Assembly: GCF_031755915.1 (NCBI RefSeq)
Contig: NC_083389.1
Location: 19,492,001 to 19,556,000 of the forward strand
Direction: 5' to 3'
From: Ziziphus jujuba
Lineage: Eukaryota; Streptophyta; Magnoliopsida; Rosales; Rhamnaceae
Length of the DNA: 64,000 nt
The notes under the pieces were generated by a model. It was not told the origin of the DNA and did no database searches. It was given only the letters and a program-made list of their open reading frames with translations. Every line of letters starts with the position of its first letter. Within the stretch, counting starts at the first letter, position 1. The translations under genes were made by a program, and so were the position numbers. Below are positions 11,880 to 23,379 of this stretch, one piece after another.

Positions 11880-12215
11880 TATATATAAATGATCTCATCA
11901 TTGAACCAAATACATATTATTTTAGAAGCCATTAATTCCTTGCACAATGATAGCAAATGTATCATTGGCTTTTTTACTGGACAAGCTTCCAAAGAACAAG
12001 CTGTAAATGAGTTGTGTAAACCATATTTTTGCTATACCTTTTAAAGTAAATGGGAAGGTCAAACACATGACAGCATCTTTAACTCTGGCAAGCTATATCT
12101 TGGCACGATAAGCTCCCAGATGTTTAGAAGGAACTCTTTTTCCCTCGTATCTCTCTAGGTTAAGGATCCTAAAATTATGAGGAAGTACAATCTGATAAAT
12201 CTCCCAAATGAAAGG
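11880..12215 (-). pseudogene. Gag core fragment (Retrotrans_gag-like), broken
   Basis: Minus-strand translation from about 12205 downward gives LERYEGKRVPSKHLGAYRAK, a stop, then LARVKDAVMCLTFPFTLKG and IAKIWFTQL. This follows the plant Gypsy gag order of a Y-D/E-G block, H-L-x-x-Y block, MC-x-x-FP-x-TL-x-G block and W-F block. One in-frame stop and later frameshifts show decay. Together with the knuckle at 10.2-10.4 kb it defines a minus-strand element with no recognisable protease, RT or integrase. Confidence 0.65.
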
Positions 12216-13194
12216 TGAGCTTGTTTGTCACACAAAGTAGAGTTTTGGATCATGAACTGCTTTTTTTTGTGGACAGGTGAGGTTTTGATACTAGAGTCTC
12301 CTTGGTGATTGTGTCATCTCTAGGTTTTCATCACATCTCACATCCCGAGCTCGAGAATAAGCTCATTTCATTCTTTCTTCCTCAAGAGATTGAGTTTGAG
12401 CATGTTTTATTTTTTTTCTTCATAAGCTTACCCCTCCACAATGAGAGAATATTTGAGGTCGTCTCTAATGATCTTCATACGTAGTGAGGAGTAAGCTCTA
12501 CTTTGTGAATGCAACTTTGCATCCTTTTTCTCAGCATCAACATGTACTAAAATTTCATACCTAAGGACTATATTAGGAGCTGAACTATATTAGAGCTAAA
12601 ATTTCACATTTTGGAACTTTGTCATGAGCTAAAATTTCACATCTAGAGACTTTGTAACTAGCTTCTCCTCGTACCCTTTTCTCTACAAGCCTGCAATATG
12701 CTCCAAGCTGATATATAGCTAAGTCATAGAGTACATTCTAATACTTGACCTAGCTCGTGTTGTACCTCTCCCTGTTTTGCCACATTAGTAGTTAAGTTCC
12801 GTATGAAAAGTTACTCAAAGACTTCTCAAGATGGTTCTTAAGGTCAAGAATTCAACTGTTGCGTCACCAATTCATGTTTTAGGGTGGGGGAAATTGTAAT
12901 GACATGTTGCACATTTCCTTATGAGCTGAGGTTAGTGATACAAATCCTATTGATGATTTTGCCCCCATAGATGACGTTCTCTAAATGCTCAGTACAAATA
13001 CCACAAGCCCAAGTTTTCTAGAAATTTCCAAAAATTATAAACTGAATGGATATTGACAGCCAAAAATGCCGAACTTTTTTTTTTTTCTGACATTTTGCAC
13101 CCCAAACTTTCTTTTTACTTGCATTGGTTCGTCTTTAAAATACACAATAGAATGATTAGGTGCCTCACATGTGCTTATTAAACGAGGGTAGATC
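12216..13194. other. Upstream part of decayed element, no gene seen
   Basis: Stops occur in all frames. The area around 12820-12900 holds a G-rich motif (gggtgggggaaattg) and could include the leader of the minus-strand element. I could not place its 5' LTR. Confidence 0.4.
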
Positions 13195-13975
13195 ATGTAA
13201 TTTTATAGTTTTTAGGCTCTGTTTGGAACTTAGAAAATGTGAAGGAAAAAAATTGAGGGGAAAAAAGGGGAAAAAAATATGCAAGAAATGTTGTTTGATG
13301 GGAAAAAAATAGATAGATTTAAAGTTATTTGGAAAAAATCTATAGAAAGAAGCTCCTCCATTACCAAAATGGAGTTTTGGTTTCCTAAGATATCAGTTAG
13401 ATAGAAAGGAGACAGATAGAGAAAGTTATAGAGAAAAAGAGAGTACACAAAAAAAGAGAACAGAGATAGATAAAGAGGTGAAAGAGAGAGAGAGAGAGAG
13501 AGAGATAAAGAGAAAGGAGATAGAAAGAAAGCTTTATAGAGAAAGAAAAAGTAAATGAAAAAAAAGGGATAAAGACAAATAAAGAGGAGAAAGAGAGAGA
13601 GATAGAGAGAGTTCTAGAGAAAGATAGAATACACCAAAAAAAAAAGAAAAAAAAAAGGAGGACAGAGATAAAAAAAAAAAAAAAAGGAGAGAGGCAGAGA
13701 GACAGAGAGAATTATAGAGAAAGAGAGAGTACACTAAAAAAAAAAAAGGATAGCGACAAAGAAAGTGGAGAGAGAGAGAGAACTTCATTCAAGAAATCCT
13801 TTCTCTTTCTTTTTCTTTTTCTTCTTCTTCTTCTTTATCTTCTTCGTCTTTCCACATCCATGTCTGTTTTCTTCCATTCCTCATCTTTTTCACTCCCCAA
13901 GTGCTCTTTCAAACACAAAACCCTTTCTTTTTCTTCTTTTTTTTCTTCTTCTTCCAAACCACCACTCTTAGTAAC
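13195..13975. repeat. Low-complexity block: purine-rich, then pyrimidine-rich
   Basis: From about 13235 to 13790 the plus strand is nearly all A and G (GA runs, GAAA and AAAAAG tracts). From about 13795 to 13960 it turns to C and T (CTTT, CTTCTT). Any open frames here are K/R/E/S-rich or F/L/S-rich artefacts of composition. Confidence 0.85.
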
Positions 13976-14559
13976 ACCAACAATCTAAAGGCTACGATGA
14001 AGAAATTATTCGAATAGAATCCAAATTTCTAAATTGAGAATAGTGAAATTATATGATCTATGCTCGTTTGATGAGCATGCAAAGCACCTAATCATTCCGT
14101 TATGCATTTTTAACAGACGAACCAATGGTATAAGCAAAAATAAAGTTTGGAGTGCAAAATTTCAGAAAAAAAAAAAGTTAGGGTATAATTTGTCAACCTT
14201 AATAAAGTTCAGGATGCTTCGCTGTCAATATCCCTAAACTGAATCTTAAATCTTAAGAATACATGTGAAATACAAAATTTCAACAATTCAGTAGGTAGTG
14301 TATACCTCCAATTCTTAACATGCATAAACTTTTACAAGATTAAATAATGAAATTAAGTTTAGATAGATAAACATGGTGAAAGGGAAATAAACTCTTAAAA
14401 CTAAAGAGATATGCCTAAGGATTTACAAACTAAAATTTTTCATATCCAAAAGAAAAAACAACAAGAATCATCATATCCATGGAAGATTTTTTGACAAGCG
14501 GCAACGGAATTTAAGAAAATTCAAAGACAAATAATCAACAAAATTCAAGCAAACTATAA

Positions 14560-17500
14560 TGATCCATCCTAAAAAGACACATAGAATTTGAAATTTTGGG
14601 TGGTTTGAAGAATGTTAACTAAGCTTGATGAAATTGAACTTTTAAATAGGACTAAATTTGACTTTTCTATGTATATGGATTTCGGCTTTAACTCTACAGT
14701 ATTGCGTAGAGCTCATCAATACGAGTTCGTAACTGATAGCATAGCTAATTCTGAGTTACGATTAAAAAATTATAGTTCTGGAAAGTTTTAAGCATTAGTA
14801 TTTGAACTACGTCTAAACTAGTCAAGTTTTGTCTATTAGTAACTTAAAGACCTATTTATACCTTTAAGATGTGCCATTGGAGTAAAAAAAACTCATAAAT
14901 TACTCAGCAAGTCCTTAAAACCTATGGAAAACCCTAGAAACCATCACCTAAAGTCGACTAGCTAGAAACCAACCAAACCACCACCATCTACCACTAGACT
15001 ACACCAAATTGACCAAGATTTGACCAAAATTACCTAACATGTGCCACATACCCACGATGCCCACAAAATTTTTGACCAAATCCCAAAATTTCTTGGCCAT
15101 CGAACCGATGGTACGACAGGATCAGTGAGCTTTCTGCAACGTCGCACCTTTCTCTTTCTCTCTTGGATTTTAATCAAATTGACCTATTTTCTTACTAATT
15201 TGATCCTCATTGCCCATACCAATCAATTACCTATGGAAAAATCGACCAACACATTTAATTTTACTACAAGAGACTATTAGATGCATCTAGATCAAAGATT
15301 TTTTTACGATGCATGGTTTTTCCGTTTGCCAAAATTTTGGACTAGCTGATGCACTATTTCCACGAATATACAGGTCACACAAGTAATAAAGTGATGAGTG
15401 AGTATCATTCTCTCGAGGATTGATGTTTGAAACTTTGCTAAGTGCCAAAATTATTGATTAACTCCTTTTTATTTAAGCACAAAATTTGACTAAAACCTAG
15501 TGCAAAAGTAAATTAAAACTAATATCAAAATTAAAGTATAGTAAGACAATAAATCAAGAGAAATAACACACACAAGTAATGGAAATGGTAAATTTAATAA
15601 TCTAAAGCTCTAGGATATTAACTTCCCTCTTATTTTTCTTATAAGTGAACTTAACTTAGGTGATTACTATTAGATTCAATTCTTAATCCTAACGAAAAGG
15701 TTTCTTCTAATTCCTTATCCTTAGGAAAATTAGAATCTATGGATAATTAGTGGAAATTTAAGAATCTCTTCTTAAATTTACCTAAAAACCCATGCATTAA
15801 TTCTCCTTTTCTATGTTACTCGCTTCCTATCTAAGCTTTCCAACTCTAATTAAAATGTGGTTAATCCTAGTGATAAATCCATTAAATAACCATTTTTAAG
15901 GAGAAATCCATAGATCTACCCAATACCCAATTGATTTCCAATCTAATTAGGCATATTATAACATCAAATCCAAGGAATACACAAGAAGAGAATAGAATTG
16001 CACAATAATAATCAAACCATCATTCAATTACAATCCAAATAAAAGTCCCATCAATATATTAGATAATAAATCTAGCAATCCATGTACAAAATATAAACCA
16101 AATCCAAAATAGAATATATATTGATCATTAAACCCATGTCAAATAGAATGTGTATATATCTATATACAAATACAATTTGAAGAGTGATAAAAGATAGAGA
16201 AAACTCAAAGAAGGAGGAATCTTGTAGAAGAATCTCTTCAATCTTAAATCTTCTTCCAAGCCCAAGCTTTCTCTCTCTAAATTGAATGTGTTGCTCTATA
16301 GTTCTTCTCCAAGCTATCTACAATGGTGGCTTCCTTTTTTCCCTTCTCTACCAAGCCTACATAAATAAAGCCTTCTAAAAATGATCTTCAAAACCCTACC
16401 CCTTTTTGGTTAAATCCAACACTTGAATTAAGATTAAATGGTCCTACATGTGCACACAGCTTTCACATGCCTTTTTTAAATGAGGTCAAATGATTTGCAC
16501 ATGTAAATCTCTACACTAAAGACATATATCTTGCACATTCTCTCATTCAAACTCCAATTTGACCAGAGTCAATGAAAGTCAAAATTAGAAACATGGGAAT
16601 GAAAAGTCAACATTTTGAAAATCTTCAATAATAAGTGGCAGATTTGACTTGGTTTAGGTAGGTAAGCCTTCTTCCTCTTCAATGTTACCCCAAAGCTTTA
16701 AAAACCATATAGATTATACTTAATTTCACTCAGTTTATCTAACAAGTATACAAAAACATATCAAAATAATCATAAATGCTTGAGTTTTTCACAAATAATT
16801 AAGCTATAGAAGACTAAATAAGTGAGCTAAAAGTCACTTACAACTAGTTTTAAGCTGTTTCAAGCCATGCCATAGGTCGTTGCCCCTTATTTTGGATTGT
16901 CTAAATTCAAATATGGCTTTCATTTGCTTCAATTTTGCACTGTTTGGAAAATCTGTCAACCTAAATTTTAATCAAACTTTTCAGTGAGATTCCCACCACC
17001 ACCAATAAATTTTAATCAAAATCCATCTCATGGACTTTCCATTGATATAAAGTTTACAAATTTTAAATGTTATTTGATTAATTATTCATTTTTGGATCAA
17101 TTAGTTTAATACCGAGTAGAATTTGTGACAATTAGTATGGATAGGAGCAGAGCACTGGCAGGCTACATGGGGTCCAATCCCATATTACCTGACGTAAATC
17201 AGGGGATGATTAAAATATAATGATAATCACCCTCAAAACATCGAAGCTTATTTAGTGTTACAAATGGTATTAAAACTTGTATTAGGGCAGAAGTATGCTA
17301 GTGAGGATGCTTGATCTTAAAAGGGTGGATTATGAATATCAATGTGGATGGGTATGAAGCACTGACGGACTACCGTGTGTCCAATTCAGGTCAGTAAGGA
17401 TACTGGGCCCCAAGAGGATGGATTGTGACAACCAATTTGGGCGAGTGTGGAGCACTAGCAGGATAAAGTGTTACAAATGGTATCAAAAACCATTACGTAC

Positions 17501-17968
17501 ATCATGGTCAAATACCTTTATTGTTCATATGTATTATTCTTTTCCTTTCATTATGATGATATTAAGTATTCTTCTTTTTTTTTATGATTTTGATGTATAT
17601 ATTATATTAAGCACTTTCAATATTTTGCATTTGTTCATTTCTACTTTTTAAATTGCTCTATTAGATCAACATAATATGTGTAACTCTTGTATTATCTTTG
17701 ATTGATGATTGTATGAGAATTTTATTAAAAAATGTTTGTGACATTCTATCTGTATTATTGGATTATATTCAAGTTATTTAGATAGGAAATTCCATAGGGC
17801 TTCCCTAGGTAGGACCAATTTGGGAATCTTAGAAAGACCTCAGGAGCAGTATTATCAGCTTAATATTAGAGCATTAGGTTTTTTGATCCTATATGTGCAT
17901 CATTTTCCTTCTAATATTTGTTTTATCGTCTTGACATTGTTCTCATTCTAGATGTTGGATTTGTGACA
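14560..17968 (+). repeat. Old long-LTR-like block A (interrupted)
   Basis: The start (TGATCCATCCTAAAAAGACA, then GAATTTGAAATTTT) and the following 300 bp are diverged from 33266 onward and from the solo LTR at 39157. Shared words include TTGACTTTTC, a GAGTTC..A-CT-AT-GCA run and TCTGAGTTA. The last 450 bp, from about 17510, match 35560-35960 and 45560-45960. It ends ATTTGTGACA, the TG...CA type end. From about 15340 to 16980 the homology is broken by other DNA. I infer the 5' LTR of a chromovirus-like Gypsy element. Confidence 0.5.
15340..16980. repeat. Unresolved repeat-like insert in block A
   Basis: This stretch is absent from the related blocks at 33.3 and 39.2 kb. Its left part (GGTCACACAAGTAATAAAGT, then GAGTATC-TTCTC-CGAGGATT) is a wording I have met repeatedly in plant LTR elements. 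I cannot define ends, a target duplication or any coding domain. Confidence 0.35.
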
Positions 17969-18035
17969 ATGTGACACTTAGCATCACCATCTATTTTCGA
18001 TATTATTTTATCCTTCTAGAGTCTTCTATCTTGAT

Positions 18036-19173
18036 TGATGTGATTCTGCCCGAGCCCGCTCAACCGATAACCCGCTGGGGTGCTGACTCGACACGGATGA
18101 AGACTAGGCCAATCACAAGAGCTCAAATTAAAAGATTTACGGGCAACCTGGGAGTATTTATACAGAGGGTAATCAATCTCAACAAAGCTTTTCCATACTT
18201 AAAGATACAAAGCCTATTCTAAGCATCCAAGTGGTGGAAGCCGATACGGACCCGGGTGAAGGTTTTGGTACATTTTTGGAGTCCGAGAAGCATGAAATGG
18301 TTCCAATGCTTTATGAGTTCAATACATATGCCCAAGAGGTCATCGCATCAAGTTAAATCAGCCTCAAATGCAATCAAAAAGGGCTTGTACGGACAGCATC
18401 AACAATTTGGCCGAATTTGCTGTATTGCTTGCTGGCTTTACTGTATTTTACTGTATTAGCCTTTTCTTATTTTTCCAAACATGGGCAACGTGTGGGACTT
18501 CATATTCAGCTTATTTGGCATCCTAAAAATCATCTAGAAGCTGATTTGAAGCTCAAAGAGGTCAAAGATTGATCAAAGTCAACTTGATCAAAAAGGCTAG
18601 CATTTTTAGTTTCCTAATTTGTTTTTACTTTTTGTTTTAGGAAACTACCATTACTTTTTGGCCTTTATTTATTTGTTTTCTGGAAAAATAACTTTAGGAA
18701 GGTTTTTATTTTATTCTTTTCATTGTAAATTAATTAATTCCTAATTTAATATAAAGGAATTAATTAATCAAACTTAGATTAGGAAAGGAAGTATAGTTTC
18801 AGCCAACTAGGTTTCTTTATGTGTGGTGGCTGGTTTTCTTTATCTTCTAGGGTTTTATTTAGTGGCTTTGTAGCCTATTTAAAGGTTTATTTTTCAATAT
18901 GAATACAACTTTGATTTGACTAAAAAAAATACTTGTGAGATTAATTATCTCTTTGTTCTTTGAGAACACCTAAAACACCATTAGAGAATTGGTTGTTTTA
19001 GCTTGACTTATCAATAGGTTTTCCATCCCCTATTGTGGCGTCTACATTATACCAAGGTTTCTAACCACAGGTTGGTTAGGGGTTGAGGTCCATTCCATTA
19101 GAACTTGAACTTAATTAAAGATCCGGGCTAATATAATACGGGTTTAGGAGCAGGTCGTCCTAGGTTCGTATCA
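18036..19173 (+). repeat. 5' LTR of the young Gypsy element
   Basis: 1,138 bp. Its first 187 bp still encode the C-terminal end of the polyprotein, because the same bases in the 3' LTR carry the end of the pol frame. The U5 side ends GGTTCGTATCA at the PBS. Confidence 0.93.
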
Positions 19174-19190
19174 TTTGGTATCAGAGATAA
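19174..19190 (+). promoter_or_regulatory. Primer-binding site (tRNA-iMet type)
   Basis: TTTGGTATCAGAGA directly follows the LTR end. TGGTATCAGAGC is the standard complement of the plant initiator methionine tRNA 3' end. Confidence 0.88.
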
Positions 19191-20319
19191 ATTTTGTTCA
19201 GGTTTGATCTATCTTTATTTGCTTTATTTTTTTTTTGTGTTATTCTGCAATTTTAGCATTAGGTTAAGGTTGCATCCATCCTATACACGTTCGGCATCTT
19301 AAAAAAAAAAAAAAAAATTCATTCCTAGTTGAATTAGGATTTCCTAGTTTTATCGTATTTTTGTTTCCTAGTTTGTTGGTTGTCTTTTATCATTGTTCTT
19401 GTTAATTTGGTTTCTGTTGATTTTTCTTTGCTGTTTTAGTCTTAAATATTTGCATTCATATATTCAAAAAAAAAAAAAAGAAGTTTGCGACAACATTTAA
19501 AAAAAAAAAAAAAACTCCACATTTTGTTTATTTGGAGGTCACGGGTTTGGTGTTTGTTTTGGAGTTGGAATTGCAATTTTGGTAATTATTCTTGCTACTG
19601 CAGTTGTTTATGTTATGTGAGTGAAAAAAAAAAAAAAAAAAAGAGGTAAAGCCGAATAAAAAAAAAAAAAAGAAAAATATTTCAGTTTGTTGGAGTTTGA
19701 TTTGTTTGCTGGAAATTTGTTGGAGCTGCTGGTTTTTTGATTATTTATTCAATATTTGAGTTGCTGGGAAATTATTTTTGCTGCTGGATATTTGGATTTT
19801 GGGTGTTTAAATTTTTTGGATTAAAATTAGTTAAAGGAATTGATACAAAACTTGAATTACAAGAACAACAACCAACACTTTTCTATATTTTTGTTCTCTT
19901 TGATTCTTGTTCGTATTTGAATTTCTTTTTCTGGAATTTTATTCTTGAACTCATAATCTACTACCATCTGGTGCAGTTTTCAAATATTCCAACGTTTTCC
20001 CATTATTTTGTGTTTTCTTGTCTAGAAAGCCGAAAAATTAGGATTTGTTGGATTCTTTCGGTATTGCCTACTTTTTGCTACTGTTTTGTTGGTAAGTTTA
20101 ATTAAAACATACTAGTGATCTAATTGCTGTTTTGTGGGTGTTTTAATTAGAACTTTGAGATAATTCATTGAGTGGAAAAAGGCAAGAGTGTGTGAGCTTA
20201 AAAGAGGGTAAAAGCCGAAACTAGTGTGCAAACACGAGTGTCGAGACCTTGTTTGAGTGAAACACGTGAGGGAGTGAATATTGTGAGGATTTATTTTATT
20301 TTTGCAGTATTTTACTAAC
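19191..20319 (+). other. Untranslated leader of the young Gypsy element, with A-tracts
   Basis: About 1.1 kb without a convincing frame. It holds five A-runs of roughly 13-18 bases (near 19303, 19465, 19500, 19624 and 19657). A polypyrimidine stretch ending TTTTTGCAG precedes the gag ATG by about 14 bases and could act as a splice acceptor. Confidence 0.6.
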
Positions 20320-23300
20320 ATGGAAGATTCTAGAATAAGAAGAGGAGATCCACCCTTGAGGATCAATGAGGAAGAGTCCGTAGCATTCCATGGCAATGTC
20401 TGAGCTACCAGGAGCGGAGACCAAGTGGACATGAGAGCTGTTTTGGAGTCAATACAGCTGGTTAGTGCTCAAGTTGAGCATGTGAATCAAAGAATGGGAA
20501 GGCTAGAAGCCTCACAAGAAATGCCGAACACAAGAAATAGGCAAGAATTCCATGGAGGACGAGGTCGAGGACGAGGAGGTCGTGAGAGGCCGAGAGAGGA
20601 ATTTGAGCAGGAGAATTTCGATGGAGACTTTGGGAAAGGCATGGACGAAACCTTTGCTGTCCAAGAGAGAGCTGGCCGTGAAAGATATAGGAGGGAAGAA
20701 ACAGATGACAATCTTAGCAATATCAAGATCAACATCCCACCATTCATGGGAAAAAGTGACCCCGAAGCATATTTGCAGTGGGAAGAAAAAATGGAGATGA
20801 TATTTGACCGCCATAATTATTCAGAGGCTAAGAAGGTGAAATTGGTAGCAATGGAGTTTGGCCATTATGCACTCCAATGGTGGACCAATGAGCAAAACAC
20901 CTGAAGGAGAGTTGGTGATGACTTGATTACTACATGGCGACAAATGAAAGGAGCCATGCGGAAGCGATTCGTACCATCACACTATCATAGGTTGCTGCAT
21001 CAAAGACTTCAATCTTTATCTCAAGGACATGGATCCGTGGAGGATTATTACAAGGAGATGGAGATGCTTATGATGAGATTGAACTTGAATGAAGATAGGG
21101 AAGCAACCATGGCAAGGTTTCTTGGTGGTTTGAATCGTGAAATAGCCAATCAACTAGAATTGCAACAATATGTGGAATTGGAGGAGATGTTGCATGTGGC
21201 TATTAAATTAGAGCATCAATTCAAGAGGAGGGGTGTAACATCATGGTTTGGAGGTGTTTCCAATAGTGGAAGGTCCAATTTAAGTGGCTGGAGGAACAAT
21301 CCCATCTATGAAAGCAAGCTAAAGCCGAAAGTTAAAGAAGAAAGTTCAAATTGGCCAAGGAAGGAAACTAGAACCGAATATGTCCAAGCACCAAAGAATG
21401 AGGTAAAATTAGATCCTAAACCTTCTAGAACTCATGATGTTGTGTGTTTTAAGTGCCAGGGAGGAGGACACATTGATAGCCAATGCCCGAATAGAAGAAT
21501 CATGGTGTTAAAGGGCAATGACGAGCTAGAATCGGAAAGTGAAGAAAGTGAGGATGAAGCCAAGCAAGTGGAGGAGGACTTGGAGGATGAACCCGAAACC
21601 TTGCAAGCATCCAATGCTGAATTAAACTTGCTTTCTAGGAGAGTACTTGCTGCATACAAAGATGAGGATGAAATTCAAAGAGAGAACATCTTCCACACCC
21701 GATGTGAAATTCAAGATAAGATTTGTAGTATGATTATTGATAGTGGAAGTTGTACAAATGTAATTAGTAACATTGTAGTTGATAAATTAGGCTTAATAAC
21801 TATTAAACATCCAGAACCTTATAGATTACAATGGCTTAATGATGGTGGTGAAATAAAAGTGAATAAACAAGCCAAAGTAAAATTTAATATAGGTAGATAT
21901 AAGGATGTAGTTTTATGTGATATTGTACCCATGATTTCTAGACATATACTATTAGGTAGGCCATGGCAATTTGATAAAGATGCTACTCATTTTGGTCGAG
22001 AAAATAGTATTATTTTCAGGTTTAAAGGGAAGAAAGTCAAGCTGGAACCATCATCTCCTAAAGAGGTTTACAAAGACCAATTACAAATGCAACAAAGGAG
22101 AGAAGCCGAAAAGCTCAAGGAAAAAGCAAGTATGACACCAACGGCTTCACCATCCTTTCAAGAAGGTAAGAATGAGGTTGCTGATCAAGGTAAGGTTTCT
22201 AAGACTCATATTGAGTGGAAAGATCAAGGAAAAACCAAAAGAGAGGGGAAAGAAAGTGGCAAACCCGAGAGCTTGGAGAAGGAAGGGAAATCCAAAGGTT
22301 TGTGCCAATCCGAGAGAGAAAAAGAAAAAGAAAGAAAAGAAAGGTCAAGTAGCTACTTTTATTTAAGTTTAGGGGATATTAATAAGGTTATTGAGTGTAA
22401 GAAACCTTTTCTGGTCATGATTTATAAAGAAAATTATTTTAATGATCAAACTAACATTGAAGAACTTGAATTGCCAAGTTCAATGATTTCTCTTTTGAAG
22501 GAATTTGGAGATGTCTTCCCAAATGAAATTCCAAGTGGACTACCATCCAATCAAGAGGGAAAAGGTGAGCATGCTATCCAAGGTAAGTCTTCTAATACTC
22601 AGGTTGTGTGGAAAAATTTTAATAAAACCAAGAGTGAGAAATTTGGTGCAAAAGCCGAGAGTGAGGAAGGTGAGAAAGGAAAAGGAAGACAAGAAAGGAA
22701 AAATATAAATTTTTATCTTAGCTTTGGTGATGTTAATAAAGTAATTATGAATAAGAAATCATTGCTGACCATGAATTTTAAAGATAATTATTTAAAGATG
22801 TCCTTATTGCATAGAACTTTATCTGCATTGTTGAGAGCTTTACTTAGTGGCAATTTGAAAATATGGGAAATATTGTTTGCTAACTTTAAAAAGTGTAATT
22901 TTTACCATAATGAGCATGTATTTCTAGATTTTGTTGTAATAGTGTTTGACCCAGGAGAATTGGTTTGGTTTCACTTACAAAAGGAAAGGTTTCCTAAACA
23001 AAGAAAGTCAAAGCTCATGCCGCCTATGGATGGACCTTTTCAAGTTTTGGAGCCGAATAACAAGAATGCTTACAAGCTTGATTTATCGGGTGAGTATAAC
23101 ATGAGTGCTGCATTTAATGTTGCTGATTTAACTCCTTTTACTGCAGGTGATGATCTTGATTTGAGGACAAATCCTTTTCCAGAGGAGGGGAATGATGTGA
23201 TTCCGCCCGAGCCCGTTCAACCGATAACCCGTTGGGGTGCTGACTCGACACGGATGAAGACTAGGCCAATCACAAGAGCTCAAATTAAAAGATTTACGGG

Positions 23301-23379
23301 CAACCTGGGAGTATTTATACAGAGGGTAATCAATCTCAACAAAGCTTTTCCATACTTAAAGATACAAAGCCTATTCTAA
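20320..23379 (+). pseudogene. Gag-protease fused in frame to shuffled RT/integrase pieces (1,020 codons, two stops)
   Basis: One frame runs from the ATG at 20320 (MEDSRIRRGDPPLRINEEES) to TAA at 23377. Its only interruptions are TGA at 20401 and TGA at 20902. In order: a Retrotrans_gag core (residues about 140-290, with FMGKSDPEAYLQW and [15 protein letters not shown]); a CCHC knuckle [14 protein letters not shown] (about 375); an aspartic protease with DSG at about residue 474 and ILLGRPW; a K/E-rich linker; and the pre-RT motif [10 protein letters not shown]. Then come a second diverged copy of the linker, an integrase piece ending NLKIWE, an RT piece (KKCNFYHNE...FLDFVV) and the integrase C-terminal module (FDPGELVW...DGPFQVLE). 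RT and integrase active sites are missing. The last 62 codons lie in the 3' LTR. Both TGAs sit where CGA (Arg) fits the family, which suggests methyl-CpG decay. Confidence 0.9.
23174..23192 (+). promoter_or_regulatory. Polypurine tract before the 3' LTR
   Basis: CAGAGGAGGGGAA directly abuts the 3' LTR start at 23193, in the place expected for plus-strand priming. It is also translated as part of the polyprotein (PEEGN). Confidence 0.8.

Noticed and set aside
13534..13971. Frames rich in F, S and L on both strands
   Set aside because: They are by-products of the purine/pyrimidine low-complexity block.
17100..17510. Three GGATGGATTGTGACA-like direct repeats as a separate tandem array
   Set aside because: Spacing is uneven and the words are common in long plant LTRs; they were left as part of block A.
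18256..18459. A 67-codon frame, repeated at 23413-23616
   Set aside because: It is the same LTR sequence seen twice, has no family match, and overlaps no transcript signal beyond the LTR itself.
19303..19670. A-runs as possible poly(A) tails of processed pseudogenes
   Set aside because: Five runs lie in the leader of one element without gene-like sequence before them; they are a feature of that leader.
20923..23379. An 818-codon open frame that might be taken for a host gene
   Set aside because: It lies between two near-identical LTRs, shares one frame with upstream gag, and carries knuckle, retroviral-type protease and integrase C-terminal motifs, so it is transposon polyprotein.
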